NCBI GenBank assembly: GCA_036346275.1
Contig: CM070730.1
Span: 40,222,918 to 40,286,917 of the forward strand
Source of the DNA: Otatea glauca
Lineage: Eukaryota > Streptophyta > Magnoliopsida > Poales > Poaceae
Reading direction: 5' to 3'
Length of the DNA: 64,000 bases
Below, one piece after another: positions 11,848 through 22,505 of this stretch. Position numbers and translations under genes: made by a program. The notes under the pieces were generated by a model. That model saw only the letters and a program-made list of their open reading frames with translations. It made no database searches and was not told the origin of the DNA. The stretch's first letter is position 1; the number at the start of each line of letters is the position of its first letter.

Positions 11848-12972
11848 TGAAATATCCCAATTATAGGCTCATTTGGATTTAATATGGTTTTTTGTGGATT
11901 CTTTGAATTTTTGAGATTTTTCTGGAATTTATTTATTATTATTGAATATGCCCTATTATGAAAATTATTTAAATCATAAGAAAGTTCAAATAAAGTTTTG
12001 AAAAAAATATTTTATTTGGGTTCCAAATGTCTTAAAATATTTTTAAGAATTTTTCTAAAATTGTTCTAATATTTTTATTGTTGTAACCGAATTATTTTAA
12101 TTATCAAAATATTTAAAAAATGCTTTTCTACAGTGTTGGGGTCAGACCCGTAAACCAACCCGCAGTGCAAAACCCTAACTTGAGTTAATATGGGCCATTG
12201 GATTTGGATTGTGTGATCGAGTTTGTGCCACGTCGCCTTGCGTTGTGAGGCGCTCATGCTTGCCACATGTTCGGTCGAGATCCTGCCGAGTCACTTCGCT
12301 GTATCACGAACAGACTCCACCGCCGCCACTGATTACGCCATGGAATCCACTCTCGCCACGCCTACCAAGGGGCCTATTTAATGCAACGCCTCGCATATCG
12401 TAGAGAACACCTCAAGCCAAGCGTTTTGCTTCATTCCTCACAACGAGAGCCACCGTCCTTAGCCCGCACGAGCTCACCAGAGTTCGCGAAGCCATCGTCG
12501 TCTTCTTCTATGTCATCCACTTTCTGCGGTGAGTCTTCGCCATTGCCACCGCCACCATTGAGACTATCGAAGCGAGAGCACATAGGTTAACACAAAACCG
12601 AGACAAAACTGGCGAGATTTCATCGTGTTGCTCTTCATCTTCCTCGTGTCCGAGGTAGCACCACCATCACGTCCACTACCGCCGACCTCACTGTGCCTCA
12701 GTAGTCATATCCGCAGCGTCCACCTCAGATCACACTGTGTAGCTGCTATCTCCATCTACCACGCGTCTGTGCCACCGAGATCCATCACCACACTTGTCAG
12801 CCGTAAGATCTAGATTGGACGGCCTAGATTCTTAACGTTGCATGGGGCTATATGCCAAGGTGGGACAGAAAGGTAGGGGGATTGTGGAAGTCTTGCCTCA
12901 GTCAACCAAAGGACTTTACCTTGAATGCATTTGACCCGAGTCAAACATGCAACCACATGTTTGGAATGGGAC
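11848..12972 (+). repeat. 3' LTR of Tekay-like element, left part
   Basis: The LTR starts TGAAATATCCC right after the polypurine tract. A TATA-like TATTTAATG lies at 12374. The LTR body shared with relatives (GGAAGTCTTGCCTCAGTCAACC near 12887; CATGTTTGGAATGGGAC at 12956-12972) runs up to 12972, where the gag-only array is inserted. Open frames at 12209-12813 have no domain and lie in GC-richer U3/R sequence. The LTR resumes at 20865. Confidence 0.75.
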
Positions 12973-13656
12973 TGATACGGGGGGGGGGGGAGTGGCCCGA
13001 TCTTGCGATGACGGATAAGATAACTTGGACCCGTGAACCCTGACGAATACTGGCGCCAACCACCGTCTCGATACGGTAACCTGCCACATGTGAATTCGCC
13101 CAAGAACACGCTTTGATCATCGCCTACTTGACCACGCGAAAGTAGACGCACGTTTCCTTGCAATCACCCCGAAGAAGTTGCAAGAACAACGGTGATAATT
13201 TCAAATTGGAACTCCCTATTCTAATCGGGGCGTTGGAGCACAAGCCATAGAATCAAGAGTATATGTTTAATCTGAAAATTCGTTGTTCCCTTTACAATGG
13301 ACGGAGTACACATATATATATAGGAGAGGGGCACAATTAGTTGCTTGGATGAATAGTACTATCCGTGAACAGTAAACGCATGAATAGTTTTAGATATGAA
13401 CAGTAATCGGACTTGAATAGTGCCACGTCAACAATACTCGCACAAAGGTTGCCATGTGGAGTCCTCATCTAGTTGGAAATAATCTCTTCTCTCCATGTCA
13501 ATGTTATCTCTTCCTTTATTTGAACTTGGCTCAATTTTCTCCTTCCTTTCTTTCTTCTCCTTTCTTCTTTCTTGTTTCTTTCCTTTCTTCTTTGATGGCA
13601 TATATAGAAGTAGATGGAGGGTTATATGAACAGTACACATGAATAGTATTTTTTCA
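12973..13656 (-). repeat. LTR, unit 1 of gag-only array
   Basis: On the + strand it reads TGATACGG...TTTTTTCA, that is TG...CA. The purine-rich tract expected before a - strand 3' LTR lies just right of it (13663-13690, pyrimidine-rich on +). A G-run next to the left end is 12 long here, but 7 and 6 in the other two LTRs. A TATA-like TATATATATA (13312-13322) would serve the - strand promoter. Confidence 0.85.
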
Positions 13657-13710
13657 TTTGGCTCCCGTCCTCCCTTGCCTTCCACTAGGGTCCACCGTAA
13701 TACATTCGCG
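13657..13710 (-). promoter_or_regulatory. Polypurine tract of unit 1
   Basis: Read on the - strand, a purine-rich tract (GGAAGGCAAGGGAGGACGGGAG, shown here only as 13663-13684) lies just before the LTR start TGAAAAAATAC. It is the likely plus-strand primer. Equivalent tracts occur beside the other two LTRs. Confidence 0.55.
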
Positions 13711-14925
13711 CTATTTGGCTCCAATACAGATATTTGTGCAATCTTCATAACGAATAACAAACAAGCACCCTCTATTAGGTAGTATAAAATTCTCGTGGAA
13801 ATATAACAAATATTGCTTAAGGAAATGATTCACCTGCTGATATTTGATGCGGCTTAGTAATTCTTTCCAATTAATTGACATACTAAATCGGAAAGTACTT
13901 GACTTGTGCATATCCGCATCATCCTCCCCTTCTTCAAGAAAAGCCGTCCTCGGCTTTTGCCTTGTCTTCTGATTGTCTTTAACGTTCTCATCAATTGATT
14001 TAGATGTTGTAGGTAGCACAGCTTCATGATCTAACCATGGTATAGCATTTGCTCCTTCTCCAACAGTAGCTATCTCCTCATTTTCCATCTATAGAGGTGT
14101 AGGTTGTATATCGTTCATCTCCTTATTAACAATGTCAACCTGCACAATGTGAGAAACAACACTAGAAATAAATTGTAAGTCGTTAGTGTCAGAAATATCC
14201 TCACTTTTGTTTTCATCTTCTTCTCTATTTTCATGTAGTGAATCTCTCACACTCTCAATTTGTTTGTTCCCGACCTCACGTTTGGTGGAATCACACAGCT
14301 CATTCTTTTCATTACTTTCACATATCTTGGCTATGTGGCTCTCACAAATTGGTGCCCTAAGATTGAACCTAGGTATATGATGCTCTTTATGTTTTCTTTC
14401 CTCCTCAATAGCATAATCCACAAGATCAAGCAAGATACTAAAATATTTATGTTGAAGTGCAATGGTGATATCAAAATTCAAACCTCTTTTAAAGTATTCC
14501 TTCTCTTTTAATGCACTAGTGATACCAGCACGTCGCAATGCACGTTTCAACTCACCGTAATAATCTTGAACTGGTTTGCAACCTTGTGTAATACTCTCCA
14601 AGTAGCGAAGTAGCTCTTTCTCATAATAGCTTGGCACAAACTCTCTTCTCATAATCATCTTTAAATCTGACCATGATGTAATGAGGCTTTTTCCAAAAAG
14701 TTGTTGCCACCAACTATAAGCATAGTCGTCAAACTCAATAGTGGCACGCATCACTTCTTTGGCTATGGGAAGCTTTTGAAATTTGATCACCTTTTCCATT
14801 TGTTCTTCCCAAGTGATATACTCCTCCAGATCATTACTTCCATAGAATAGAAGTTCTTCGTGCTCGTAACCTACCATGATTAGTAGCAAGGAAAAACAGA
14901 ATGTATATTTGGAATAGATGTGCAA
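13711..14925 (-). pseudogene. Gag of gag-only element, unit 1
   Basis: The frame 14925-14089 carries a gypsy-type Retrotrans_gag domain near the N-terminus: EEYITWEEQMEKVIKFQKLP, FDDYAYSWWQQL, MRREFVPSYYEKELLRYLES and PVQDYYGEL, the usual order of that domain. A TAG at 14086-14088 (unit 2 reads through) separates the acidic C-terminal part (14085-13711), which has no zinc knuckle. Without knuckle, protease or RT, this Gag could only package RNA with enzymes supplied by another element. The start at 14925 leaves a few residues before the domain; an ATG at 14878 is an alternative. The family is clear; the function is inferred. Confidence 0.75.
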
Positions 14926-16174
14926 TCACTCATGCTCATCCTATCACTTACCAGCCGAAGTTCTTACTACTCCTTTGGATTAAGGTGTTGCATGTACTCC
15001 GGTGGCTGTAGGCATGACAAAAGGTGATTACTCAAGCGAATTCACAGTCATGGTGCTGCACGTGACAATGGTTGATATGTGGAGATTGGAGGGTTAGTGT
15101 ATATCCTATACAATCTGATAATTCTAGTTATTGTAATGATAAGTAAGAATCCAAACTAGAATTTACTAGCCCTAGTTGCCGATCTCAAAGATATAAGCGA
15201 ATTTCAAGGCAACGCACACACAAAGATAATGGCACTTGCACAATCAAGGAATGAGCTATATATCAAAAAAAAAATAAGGCACCAAAAGCTTTATTGCACA
15301 AGTCGTAGAGAGACGCTACCTTATTGCATAAAGAATGTAAAAAGGCATAAGATTGCTCACTACTTAACACAATTGCACAATCTGAATTTTTTTGAACACA
15401 AATTAGGGTTTTGCTCAATATAGTGTAACCGGCCACTATTTTCTTCTCCATTCTTTTCCTTTCTTTCTTTCTTGGCCTTTTGGCTCTTTCTTTCCCTTTT
15501 TTTTTGCTCTTTTGTGACTTTCGGCCAACACTAGTATGAATAAAGATTTGAAAACCCTAAATTGATGTCACAAGATAGTATAATGATACGATGATTCAAG
15601 ATTATGCAATGTATCAATGTGAACAGCCCTAAGCAATATCAAATAGCTAGTCTCAATTTGGATCAAAGTATTCGCAAAGAATGAATTTGGTTCCCAAAGG
15701 TATGGTTACTGATATTTATGTGATTTTATGCCTTGTAGATGCTACTGGACTCAAGAAATCAAAGGAAAAGCTAGAACTCAAAAACAAACCAAGAAACCCT
15801 AATTCGGTTTTTCTAGGGCAGCAGAATTGTTGGCTAGATTAAAGTTCAAAAATGACCGAATCTGGAAGGTTCACTATGGAATGAATTAAAGATTATGTTC
15901 TAAGCTTTCAATTGAGTACAAGAACGTAAAAATCCATGTTCGCATGAAAAATTTATGAGCAAAACACCGAACTAGACAGAATTGAATCAAAAAGGCTACG
16001 CAAAGGAAAAACGATCATCAACTAATGCAAGTAATCTAATGGATCAAAACATAGCAAAACTCACCAAAATTACAGATTGAACTATGGGTATACCTTTTTT
16101 TTTGGGGCAATGTTCAAAATAGGACAGAAAATTAAAACTAATCAAAGGGAAGAAATTCGTCACCACTCAACCAT
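14926..16174 (-). other. Leader between primer-binding site and gag, unit 1
   Basis: About 1.25 kb without a supported gene. It includes a TC-rich stretch (15440-15510). The same leader is repeated at about 18085-19386 in unit 2 with few changes, confirming that it is part of the element and not a nested insertion. Confidence 0.6.
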
Positions 16175-16186
16175 GCTCTGATACCA
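16175..16186 (-). promoter_or_regulatory. Primer-binding site, unit 1
   Basis: On the - strand TGGTATCAGAGC, complementary to the 3' end of plant initiator Met-tRNA, lies three bases inside the LTR at 16190. It shows the element ran right to left. The same site occurs at 19387-19398 for unit 2. Confidence 0.88.
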
Positions 16187-16189
16187 AGA

Positions 16190-16866
16190 TGATACGGGGG
16201 GGTGGCCTGATCTTGCGATGACGAATATGATAACTTGGACCCGTGAACCCTGACGAATACTGGCGCCAACCACCGTCTCGATACGGCAACCTGCGACACG
16301 TGAATTCGCCCGAGAATACGCTTTGATCCTCGCCTACTTGACCACGTGAACGTAGACGCACGTTTCTCTGAAATCACCCCGAAGAAGTTGCAAGAACAAC
16401 GGTGATAATTTCAGATTGGAACTCCCTATTCTAATGGGGGCATTGGAGCACAAGCCATAGAATCAAGAGTATATGTCTAATCTGAAAATTCGTGGTTCCC
16501 TTTACAATGAACGGAGTACACATATATATATAGGAGAGGGGCACAATTAGTTGCTTGGATGAATAGTACTATCCGTGAACAGTAGACACGTGAATAGTTT
16601 CGGATATGAACAGTACTCGGACTTGAATAGTGCCACGTGAACAGTACTCGGACAAAGGTTGCCACATGGAGTCCTCATCTAGTTGGAAATAATCTCTTCT
16701 CTCCATGTCATGGTTATCTCTTCATTTATTTGAACTTGGCTGAATTTTCGCCTTCCTTTCTTTCTTCTCCTTTCTTCTTTCTTGTTTCTTTCCTTTCTTC
16801 TTTGATGGCATATATGGAAGGAGATGGAGGGTTATATGAACAGTGCACATGAATAGTATTTTCTCA
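16190..16866 (-). repeat. LTR, unit 2 of gag-only array (shared LTR)
   Basis: This is 677 bp with TG...CA ends on +, very similar to units 1 and 3. It is at once the 5' LTR of unit 1 (with primer-binding site at 16175) and the 3' LTR of unit 2 (polypurine tract to its right), the signature of a shared-LTR tandem. Confidence 0.87.
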
Positions 16867-16941
16867 TTTGGCTCCCGTCCTTCCTCGCCTTCCACTAGGG
16901 TCCACCATAATACATTCGAGCAATTTGGCTCCAATACTGAT

Positions 16942-18008
16942 TTATGTGCAATCTTCATAACGAATAACAAACAAGCACCCTCTATTAGGTAGTATAAAAT
17001 TCTCGTGGAAATATAACAAATATTGCTTAAGGAAATGATTCACCTGCTGATATTTGATGCGGCTTAGTAATTCTTTCCAATTAAATGAAATACTAAATCG
17101 GAAAGTACTTGACGTGTGCATATCTGCATCATCCTCCCCTTCTTCAAGAAAAGCCGTCCTCGGCTTTTGCCTTGCCTTCTGATAGTCTTTAACGTTCTCA
17201 TCAATTGATGTAGATGTTGTAGGTAGCACAGCTTCATGATCTAACCATGGTATAGCATTTGTTCCTTCTCCAACAGTAGGTATCTCCTCATTTCCCATCT
17301 CTAGAGGTGTAGGTTGTATATCGTTCATCTCCTTATTAACAATGTCAACATGCACAATGTGAGAAACAACACTAGAAATAGATTGTAAGTCGTTAGTGTC
17401 AGAAATATCCTCACTTTTGTTTTCATCTTCTCCTCTATTTTCATGTAGTGAATCTCTCACACACTCATATGTATGTTCCCGACCTCACGTTTGGTGGAAT
17501 CACATAGCTCATTCTTTTCAGCACTTTCACATATCTTGGCTATGTGGCTCTCACAAATTGGTGCCCTAAGATTGAAACTAGGTATATGATGCTCTTTAAG
17601 TTTTCTTTCCTCCTCAATAGCATAATCCACAAGATCAAGCAAGCTACTAAAATATTTACGTTGAAGTGCAATGGTGAGATCAAAATTCAAACCTCTTTTA
17701 AAGTATTCCTTCTCTTTTAATGCACTAGTGATACCAGCACGTCGCAATACACCTTTCAACTCACCGTAATAATCTTGAACTGGTTTGCAACCTTGTGTAA
17801 TACTCTCCAAGTAGCGAAGTAGCTCTTTCTCGTAATAGCTTGGCACAAACTCTCTTCTCATAATCATCGTTAAATCTGACCATGATGTAATGAGGCTTTT
17901 GCCAAAAAGTTGTTGCCACCAACTATAAGCATAGTCGTCAAACTCAATAGTGGCACGCATCACTTCTTTGGCTCTGGGAAGCTTTTGAAATTTGATCACC
18001 TTTTCCAT
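16942..18008 (-). pseudogene. Gag of gag-only element, unit 2
   Basis: This is the same Gag as unit 1, in two frames: 18008-17457 (Retrotrans_gag domain, WEEQMEKVIKFQKLP omitted part upstream; SWWQQLFGKSLITSW, FVPSYYEKEL) and 17460-16942 (acidic C-terminus). A 2-bp loss near 17461-17470, relative to unit 1, shifts the frame between them. Unlike unit 1, the position of the unit 1 stop (14086) is open here, so the two units carry different lesions. The domain probably began further upstream, near 18085, where a stop (18067-18069) now interrupts it. Confidence 0.75.
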
Positions 18009-19386
18009 TTGTTCTTCCCAAGTGATATACTCCTCCGGATCATTACTTCCATAGAATAGAAGTTCCTAATGCTCGTAACCTGCCATGATTAGTAGCAAGG
18101 AAAAACAGAATGTATATTTGGAATAGATGTGCAATCACTCAAGCTCATCCTATCACTTACCAGCCGAAGTTCTTACTACTCTTTCTTTGGATTAAGGTGT
18201 TGTACGTACTCCGTTGGCTGTAGGCATGACAAAAGGTGATTACTCAAGCGAATTCACAGTCGTAGTGCTGCACGTGACAATGGTTGATATGTGGAGCTTG
18301 GAGGGTTAGTGTATATCCTATACAATCTGATAATTCTAGTTATTGTAATGATAAGAAAGAATCCAAACTAGAATTTACAAGACCTAGTTGCCGATCTCAA
18401 AGATATAAGCGAATTTCAAGGCAACGCACACACAAAGATAATGGCACTTGCGCAATCAAGGAATGAGCTATATATAAAAATATAAGTCAGGCACGAAAAG
18501 CTCTATTGCACAAGTCGTAGAGAGACGCTAGCTTATTGCTTAAAGAATGTAAAAAGGGCATAAGATTGCTCACTACTTAACACAATTGCACAATCTTAAT
18601 TTTTTTGAACACAAATTAGGGTTTTGCTCAATATAGTGTAACCGGCCACTATTTTCTTCTCTATTCTTTTTCTTTCTTTCTTTCTTGGCCTTTTGGCTCT
18701 TTCTTTCCCTTTTTTTTTGCTCTTTTGTAACTTTCGGCCAACACTAGTATGAATAAAGATTTGAAAACCCTAAATTTATGTCACAAGATAGTACAATGAT
18801 ACGATGATTCAAGATTATGCAATGTATCAATATGAACAGCCCTAAGCAATATCAAATAGCTAGTCTCAATTTGGATCAAAGTATTCGCAAAGAATGAATT
18901 TGGTTCCCAAAGGTATGGTTACTGATATTTATGTGATTTTATGTCTTGTAGATGCTACTGGACTCAAGAAATCAAAGGAAAAGCTAGAACTCAAAACAAA
19001 CCAAGAAACCCTAATTCGGTTTTTCTAGGGCAACAGAATTGTTGGCTGGATTAAAGTTCAAAAATGACCGAATCTAGAAGGTTCACTATGGAATGAATTA
19101 AAGATTATGTTCTAAGCTTTCAATTGAGTACAAGAACGTAAAAATCCATGTTCGCTTGAAAAATTTATGAGCAAAACACCGAACTAGACAGAATTGAATC
19201 AAAAAGGTTACGCAAAGGAAAAACGATCATCAACTAATGCAAGTAATCTAATGGATCAAAACTTAGCAAAACTCACCAAAATTACAGATTGAACTATGGG
19301 TATACCTTTTTTTTGGGGGAAATTTTCAAAATAGGATAGAAAATTAAAACTAATCAAAGGGAAGAAATTCGTCACCACTCAACCAT

Positions 19387-19398
19387 GCTCTGATACCA
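19387..19398 (-). promoter_or_regulatory. Primer-binding site, unit 2
   Basis: On the - strand it reads TGGTATCAGAGC, next to the LTR starting at 19402, identical to the site of unit 1. It would be primed by initiator Met-tRNA. Confidence 0.85.
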
Positions 19399-19401
19399 AG
19401 A

Positions 19402-20062
19402 TGATACGGGGGGTGGCCTGATCTTGCGATGACGAATATGATAACTTGGACCCGTGAACCCTGACGAATACTGGCGCCAACCACTGTCTCGATACGGCAA
19501 CCTGCGACACGTGAATTCGCCTAAGAACACGCTTTGATCCTCGCCTACTTGACCACGCGAACGTAGACGCACGTTTCTTTGAAATCACCCCGAAGAAGTT
19601 GCAAGAACAACGGTGATAATTTCAGATTGGAACTCCCTATTCTAATGGGGGCATTGGAGCACAAGCCATGGTATCAAGAGTATATGATTAATCTGAAAAT
19701 TCGTGGTTCCCTTTACAATGGACAGAGTACACATATATATATAGGAGAGGGGCACAATTAGTTGCTTGGATGAATAGTACTATCCGTGAATAGTTTCGGA
19801 TATGAACAGTAATCGGACTAGAATAGTGCCACGTGAACAGTACTCGGACAAAGGTTGCCATATGGAGTCCTCATCTAGTTCGAAATAATCTCTTCTCTCC
19901 ATGTCATGGTTATCTCTTCCTCTATTTGAACTTGGCTGAATTTTCTCCTTCCTTTCTTTCTTCTCCTTTCTTCTTTCTTGTTTCTTTCCTTTCTTCTTTG
20001 ATGGCATATATAGAAGGAGATGGAGGGTTGTATGAACAATGCACATGAATAGTATTTTTTCA
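19402..20062 (-). repeat. LTR, unit 3 of gag-only array
   Basis: This is a 661-bp LTR, TGATACGG...TTTTTTCA on the + strand. It is slightly shorter than the others because a short segment near 19785 (between ATCCGTGAA and TAGTTTCGG) is missing. It is the 5' LTR of unit 2 and the 3' LTR of truncated unit 3. Confidence 0.85.
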
Positions 20063-20222
20063 TTTGGCTCCCGTCCTCCCTCGCCTTCCACTAGGGTCCA
20101 CCGTAATACATTCGCGCAATTTGGCTCCAATACTGATTTTTGTGCAATCTTCATAACGAATAACATACAAGCACCCTCTATTAGGTAGTATAAAATTCTT
20201 GTGGAAATATAACAAATATTGC

Positions 20223-20960
20223 TTATGGAAATGATATTTGATGTTTGATGCGGCTTAGTAATTCTTTCCAATTAATTGACATACTAAATCGGAAAGTACT
20301 TGACTTGTGCATATCCGCATCATCCTCCCCTTCTTCAAGAAAAGCCGTCCTCGGCTTTTGCCTTGTCTTCTGATTGTCTTTAACGTTCTCATCAATTGAT
20401 GTAGATGTTGTAGGTAGCACAACTTCATGATCTAACCATGGTATAGCATTTGCTCCTTCTCCAACAGTAGGTATCTCCTCATTTTCCATCTCTAGAGGTG
20501 TATGTATATCGTTCATCTCCTTATTAACAATGTCAATCTGCACAATGTGTGAAATAACACTAGAAATAGATTGTAAGTCGTTAGTGTCAGAAATATCCTC
20601 ACTTTTGTTTTCATCTTCTCCTCTCTTTTCAGGTAGTGAATCTCTCACACTCTCAATTTGTATGTTCTCGACCTCACGTTTGGTGGAATCACACAGCTCA
20701 TTCTTTTCAGCACTTTCACATATCTTGGCTATGTGGGTATCACAAATTGGTGCCCTAAGATTGAACCTAGGTATATGATGCTCTTTAAGTTTTCTTTCCT
20801 CCTCAATAGCATATTCCACAAGATCAAGCAAGCTACTAAAATATTTATGTTGAAGTGCAATGGTAACCAGACCCATCAGTGTTGAAACCTTAGCGGGGTA
20901 GTATTGGGTTAACACAGAGCTTTCTAAAGACTTTGTCATGATGTCTCTGTGGCACACCAA
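20223..20960 (-). pseudogene. Truncated Gag of unit 3 fused to antisense LTR
   Basis: The frame reads from 20960 across the array/LTR junction at 20864 into Gag. The first roughly 31 residues come from the antisense strand of the gypsy 3' LTR. The remainder is the middle and acidic C-terminus of Gag (HKYFSSLLDLVEYAIEEERK onward), lacking the N-terminal Retrotrans_gag core. A 15-bp loss near 20236 changes the C-terminus. The fusion is open by chance; I see no sign that it is used. Confidence 0.7.
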
Positions 20961-21742
20961 AGGATGTGTGCTAATATTGATTGCATAAAGAGATGATCAT
21001 GTCGTGTGGGTAAAGTGCATAACCTTTGCCGAGTATAAAACTTATTTGGATAGCCATGCTCGCGGTATTGAGCAATGCTCGGGAATTAGTCTTAAGGGTT
21101 AGATTTTATAAAATGAAAACTTGGATGGGAGGCAGTATGTCGTTGGAAAGTTTGGAATATGTTATAGCAGGATGCCATGCTTACTTGCGAAATACATACA
21201 AAATACTTATTACTATCATTTGTTTTACTATCTTTTCAATCTATTTATTGTATTCATTTGTAAATGCTGCTTTATTGCAAAATAGACATATCATCCATTC
21301 ATTTGGATTAAGCCTTGCATATAGTTATGTTAGACTTGTATTCCATGCATAGCTTGTTGAGTGCTTTACATACTTACCCTTGCCAACAATAAAATCACCA
21401 GTTGAGGAAGAGTCTGCACTAGCTTTGGAGTAGTACCAGGAAGAGACGAATGTTTACGTGCGAGCTTTGTCAGTTGCCTGTGGTATAATGAGGGGTTTAT
21501 TTATGTTTTCATTCCGCTGAAGTTTAATTTGTTATTCTTAGTTTAGCCCTGCGTGGCAAAGTCATGTATGGACGATCATAAGGTCAGTCAACAGGTTAAT
21601 AATTAATATATAAAGTCTTTTATTATGATTTCGCTGTATATGATTGTGATATTCATCTATATTGAGCCGGTGTGCACTAGCGTGATCCTAAACTAGAGCG
21701 ATATACAGAGAGGATCTGGATTTGCATATTCGGGTCCTGACA
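20865..21742 (+). repeat. 3' LTR of Tekay-like element, right part
   Basis: The LTR interrupted at 12972 resumes at about 20865 (AACCAGACCCATCAGTGTTG) and ends ATTCGGGTCCTGACA at 21742. Shared blocks include GAGCAATGCTCGGGAATTAG (21070) and GTGCACTAGCGTGATCC (21671). Immediately after it the copia gag sequence resumes, so the gypsy element inserted into that copia element; a 5-bp duplication would be CTTCG (21743-21747), with its partner left of this window or lost. Confidence 0.75.
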
Positions 21743-22487
21743 CTTCGACTGCTCATTTTAGAGAGAGCCGAGAGGGAAACACTAGATGAATTATCAGAAG
21801 TGGTGGGATCAGTGACCAAGGCCAACGACTGTGACTTCGTCTTATGTGAGGTAAAGTTAATCTCATGAGTCTTGAGTAAGGAATAAAGGCGTTAAGAGTT
21901 AGAGTTTAAAAGTCTGTGGTGTCCTTGATGGAGGTCACCTTCATCTTCCAAACACGAAAGTCGAGTGTCACAAGAAAATACCAAGCATTCTTCGAGTCAG
22001 AATATGTGTTACCAACAGCTCGAAGATCACTTAGGATCTTGGTGAAATGCCCAAAACACTCATTCAGGGACTCTCCAGCGTGGTTCTCAAACTTGTTGTA
22101 ATCACGCTTGAATTGATATTGTCTCACCGACTTGATTTGGGTGGTTCTCTTATGGTAGACATCGAGGGTCATCCAAATCTAGTGAGTAGATCGGATATGT
22201 GAGATCCTTTGAAACTCATTGTGGCTAAGTCCTTGTATGAGGATATTCCTAGCCTTAGCATTAGCCTCAACGTGAGTAATATTTCCGGCATTGATGTTTT
22301 CATTAGCAGGAACCTCATATGGGAGCTTAACCTTCTAATATCATGAAGCCCTAAGTAGTGATTTATGATTACATCCTGAATTCCCAAAAAGGATAATCCA
22401 CCCTAGAGAATATTGGAGGCTCGGTGGAGAACTTGTTTGTCACCATGGCTCTTCAGACCGATCAAGATCCAAAAAGGGCAAAACTGA
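21743..22487 (-). pseudogene. Copia A gag fragment
   Basis: The - strand frames 22387-22169 and 22172-21906 match, region by region, the gag of copia B at 32850-33560. Shared residues include the stretch around NECFGHFTKILSDLRAVG and LVTLDFRVWKMKVTSIKDTTD (copia B: TALDLRVWEIKVTTIKDSTD). This is the UBN2-like middle of a plant copia Gag. Frameshifts and stops break it, and it is cut at 21743 by the gypsy element. The strand and order (gag left of LTR on +) are consistent with a - strand element. Confidence 0.72.
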
Positions 22488-22499
22488 GCTTTGATGCCA
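22488..22499 (-). promoter_or_regulatory. Decayed primer-binding site, copia A
   Basis: On the - strand it reads TGGCATCAAAGC, two changes from TGGTATCAGAGC, at the same place as the intact site of copia B (33601-33612). Confidence 0.7.
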
Positions 22500-22505
22500 A
22501 TTGGA

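Larger units (their letters stand above)
12973..20864 (-). mobile_element. Tandem array of a gag-only LTR retrotransposon
   Basis: Three near-identical LTRs (12973-13656, 16190-16866, 19402-20062) alternate with internal regions, all on the - strand, with periods of 3217 and 3212 bp. The third internal region is cut off at 20864. Each internal region has a primer-binding site, a leader of about 1.25 kb and only a gag frame; there is no RT or integrase, so mobility must have depended on proteins from another element. This matches the non-autonomous type known as TR-GAG. The array interrupts a gypsy 3' LTR. At the right junction TGGT (20861-20864) is shared by the array and the host LTR, and about 115 bp of host LTR is missing, pointing to a deletion by microhomology. 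Confidence 0.85.

Noticed and set aside
12209..13163. Short frames with Ser/Pro-rich products
   Set aside because: They fall within LTR sequence; composition explains them, and the related LTRs do not keep the frames.
13454..20048. Repeated 62-71-codon + strand frames rich in Ser, Leu and Phe (13454, 16637, 19833)
   Set aside because: They are antisense to the polypurine and LTR region of the gag-only element; their repetition reflects the tandem array, not a gene.
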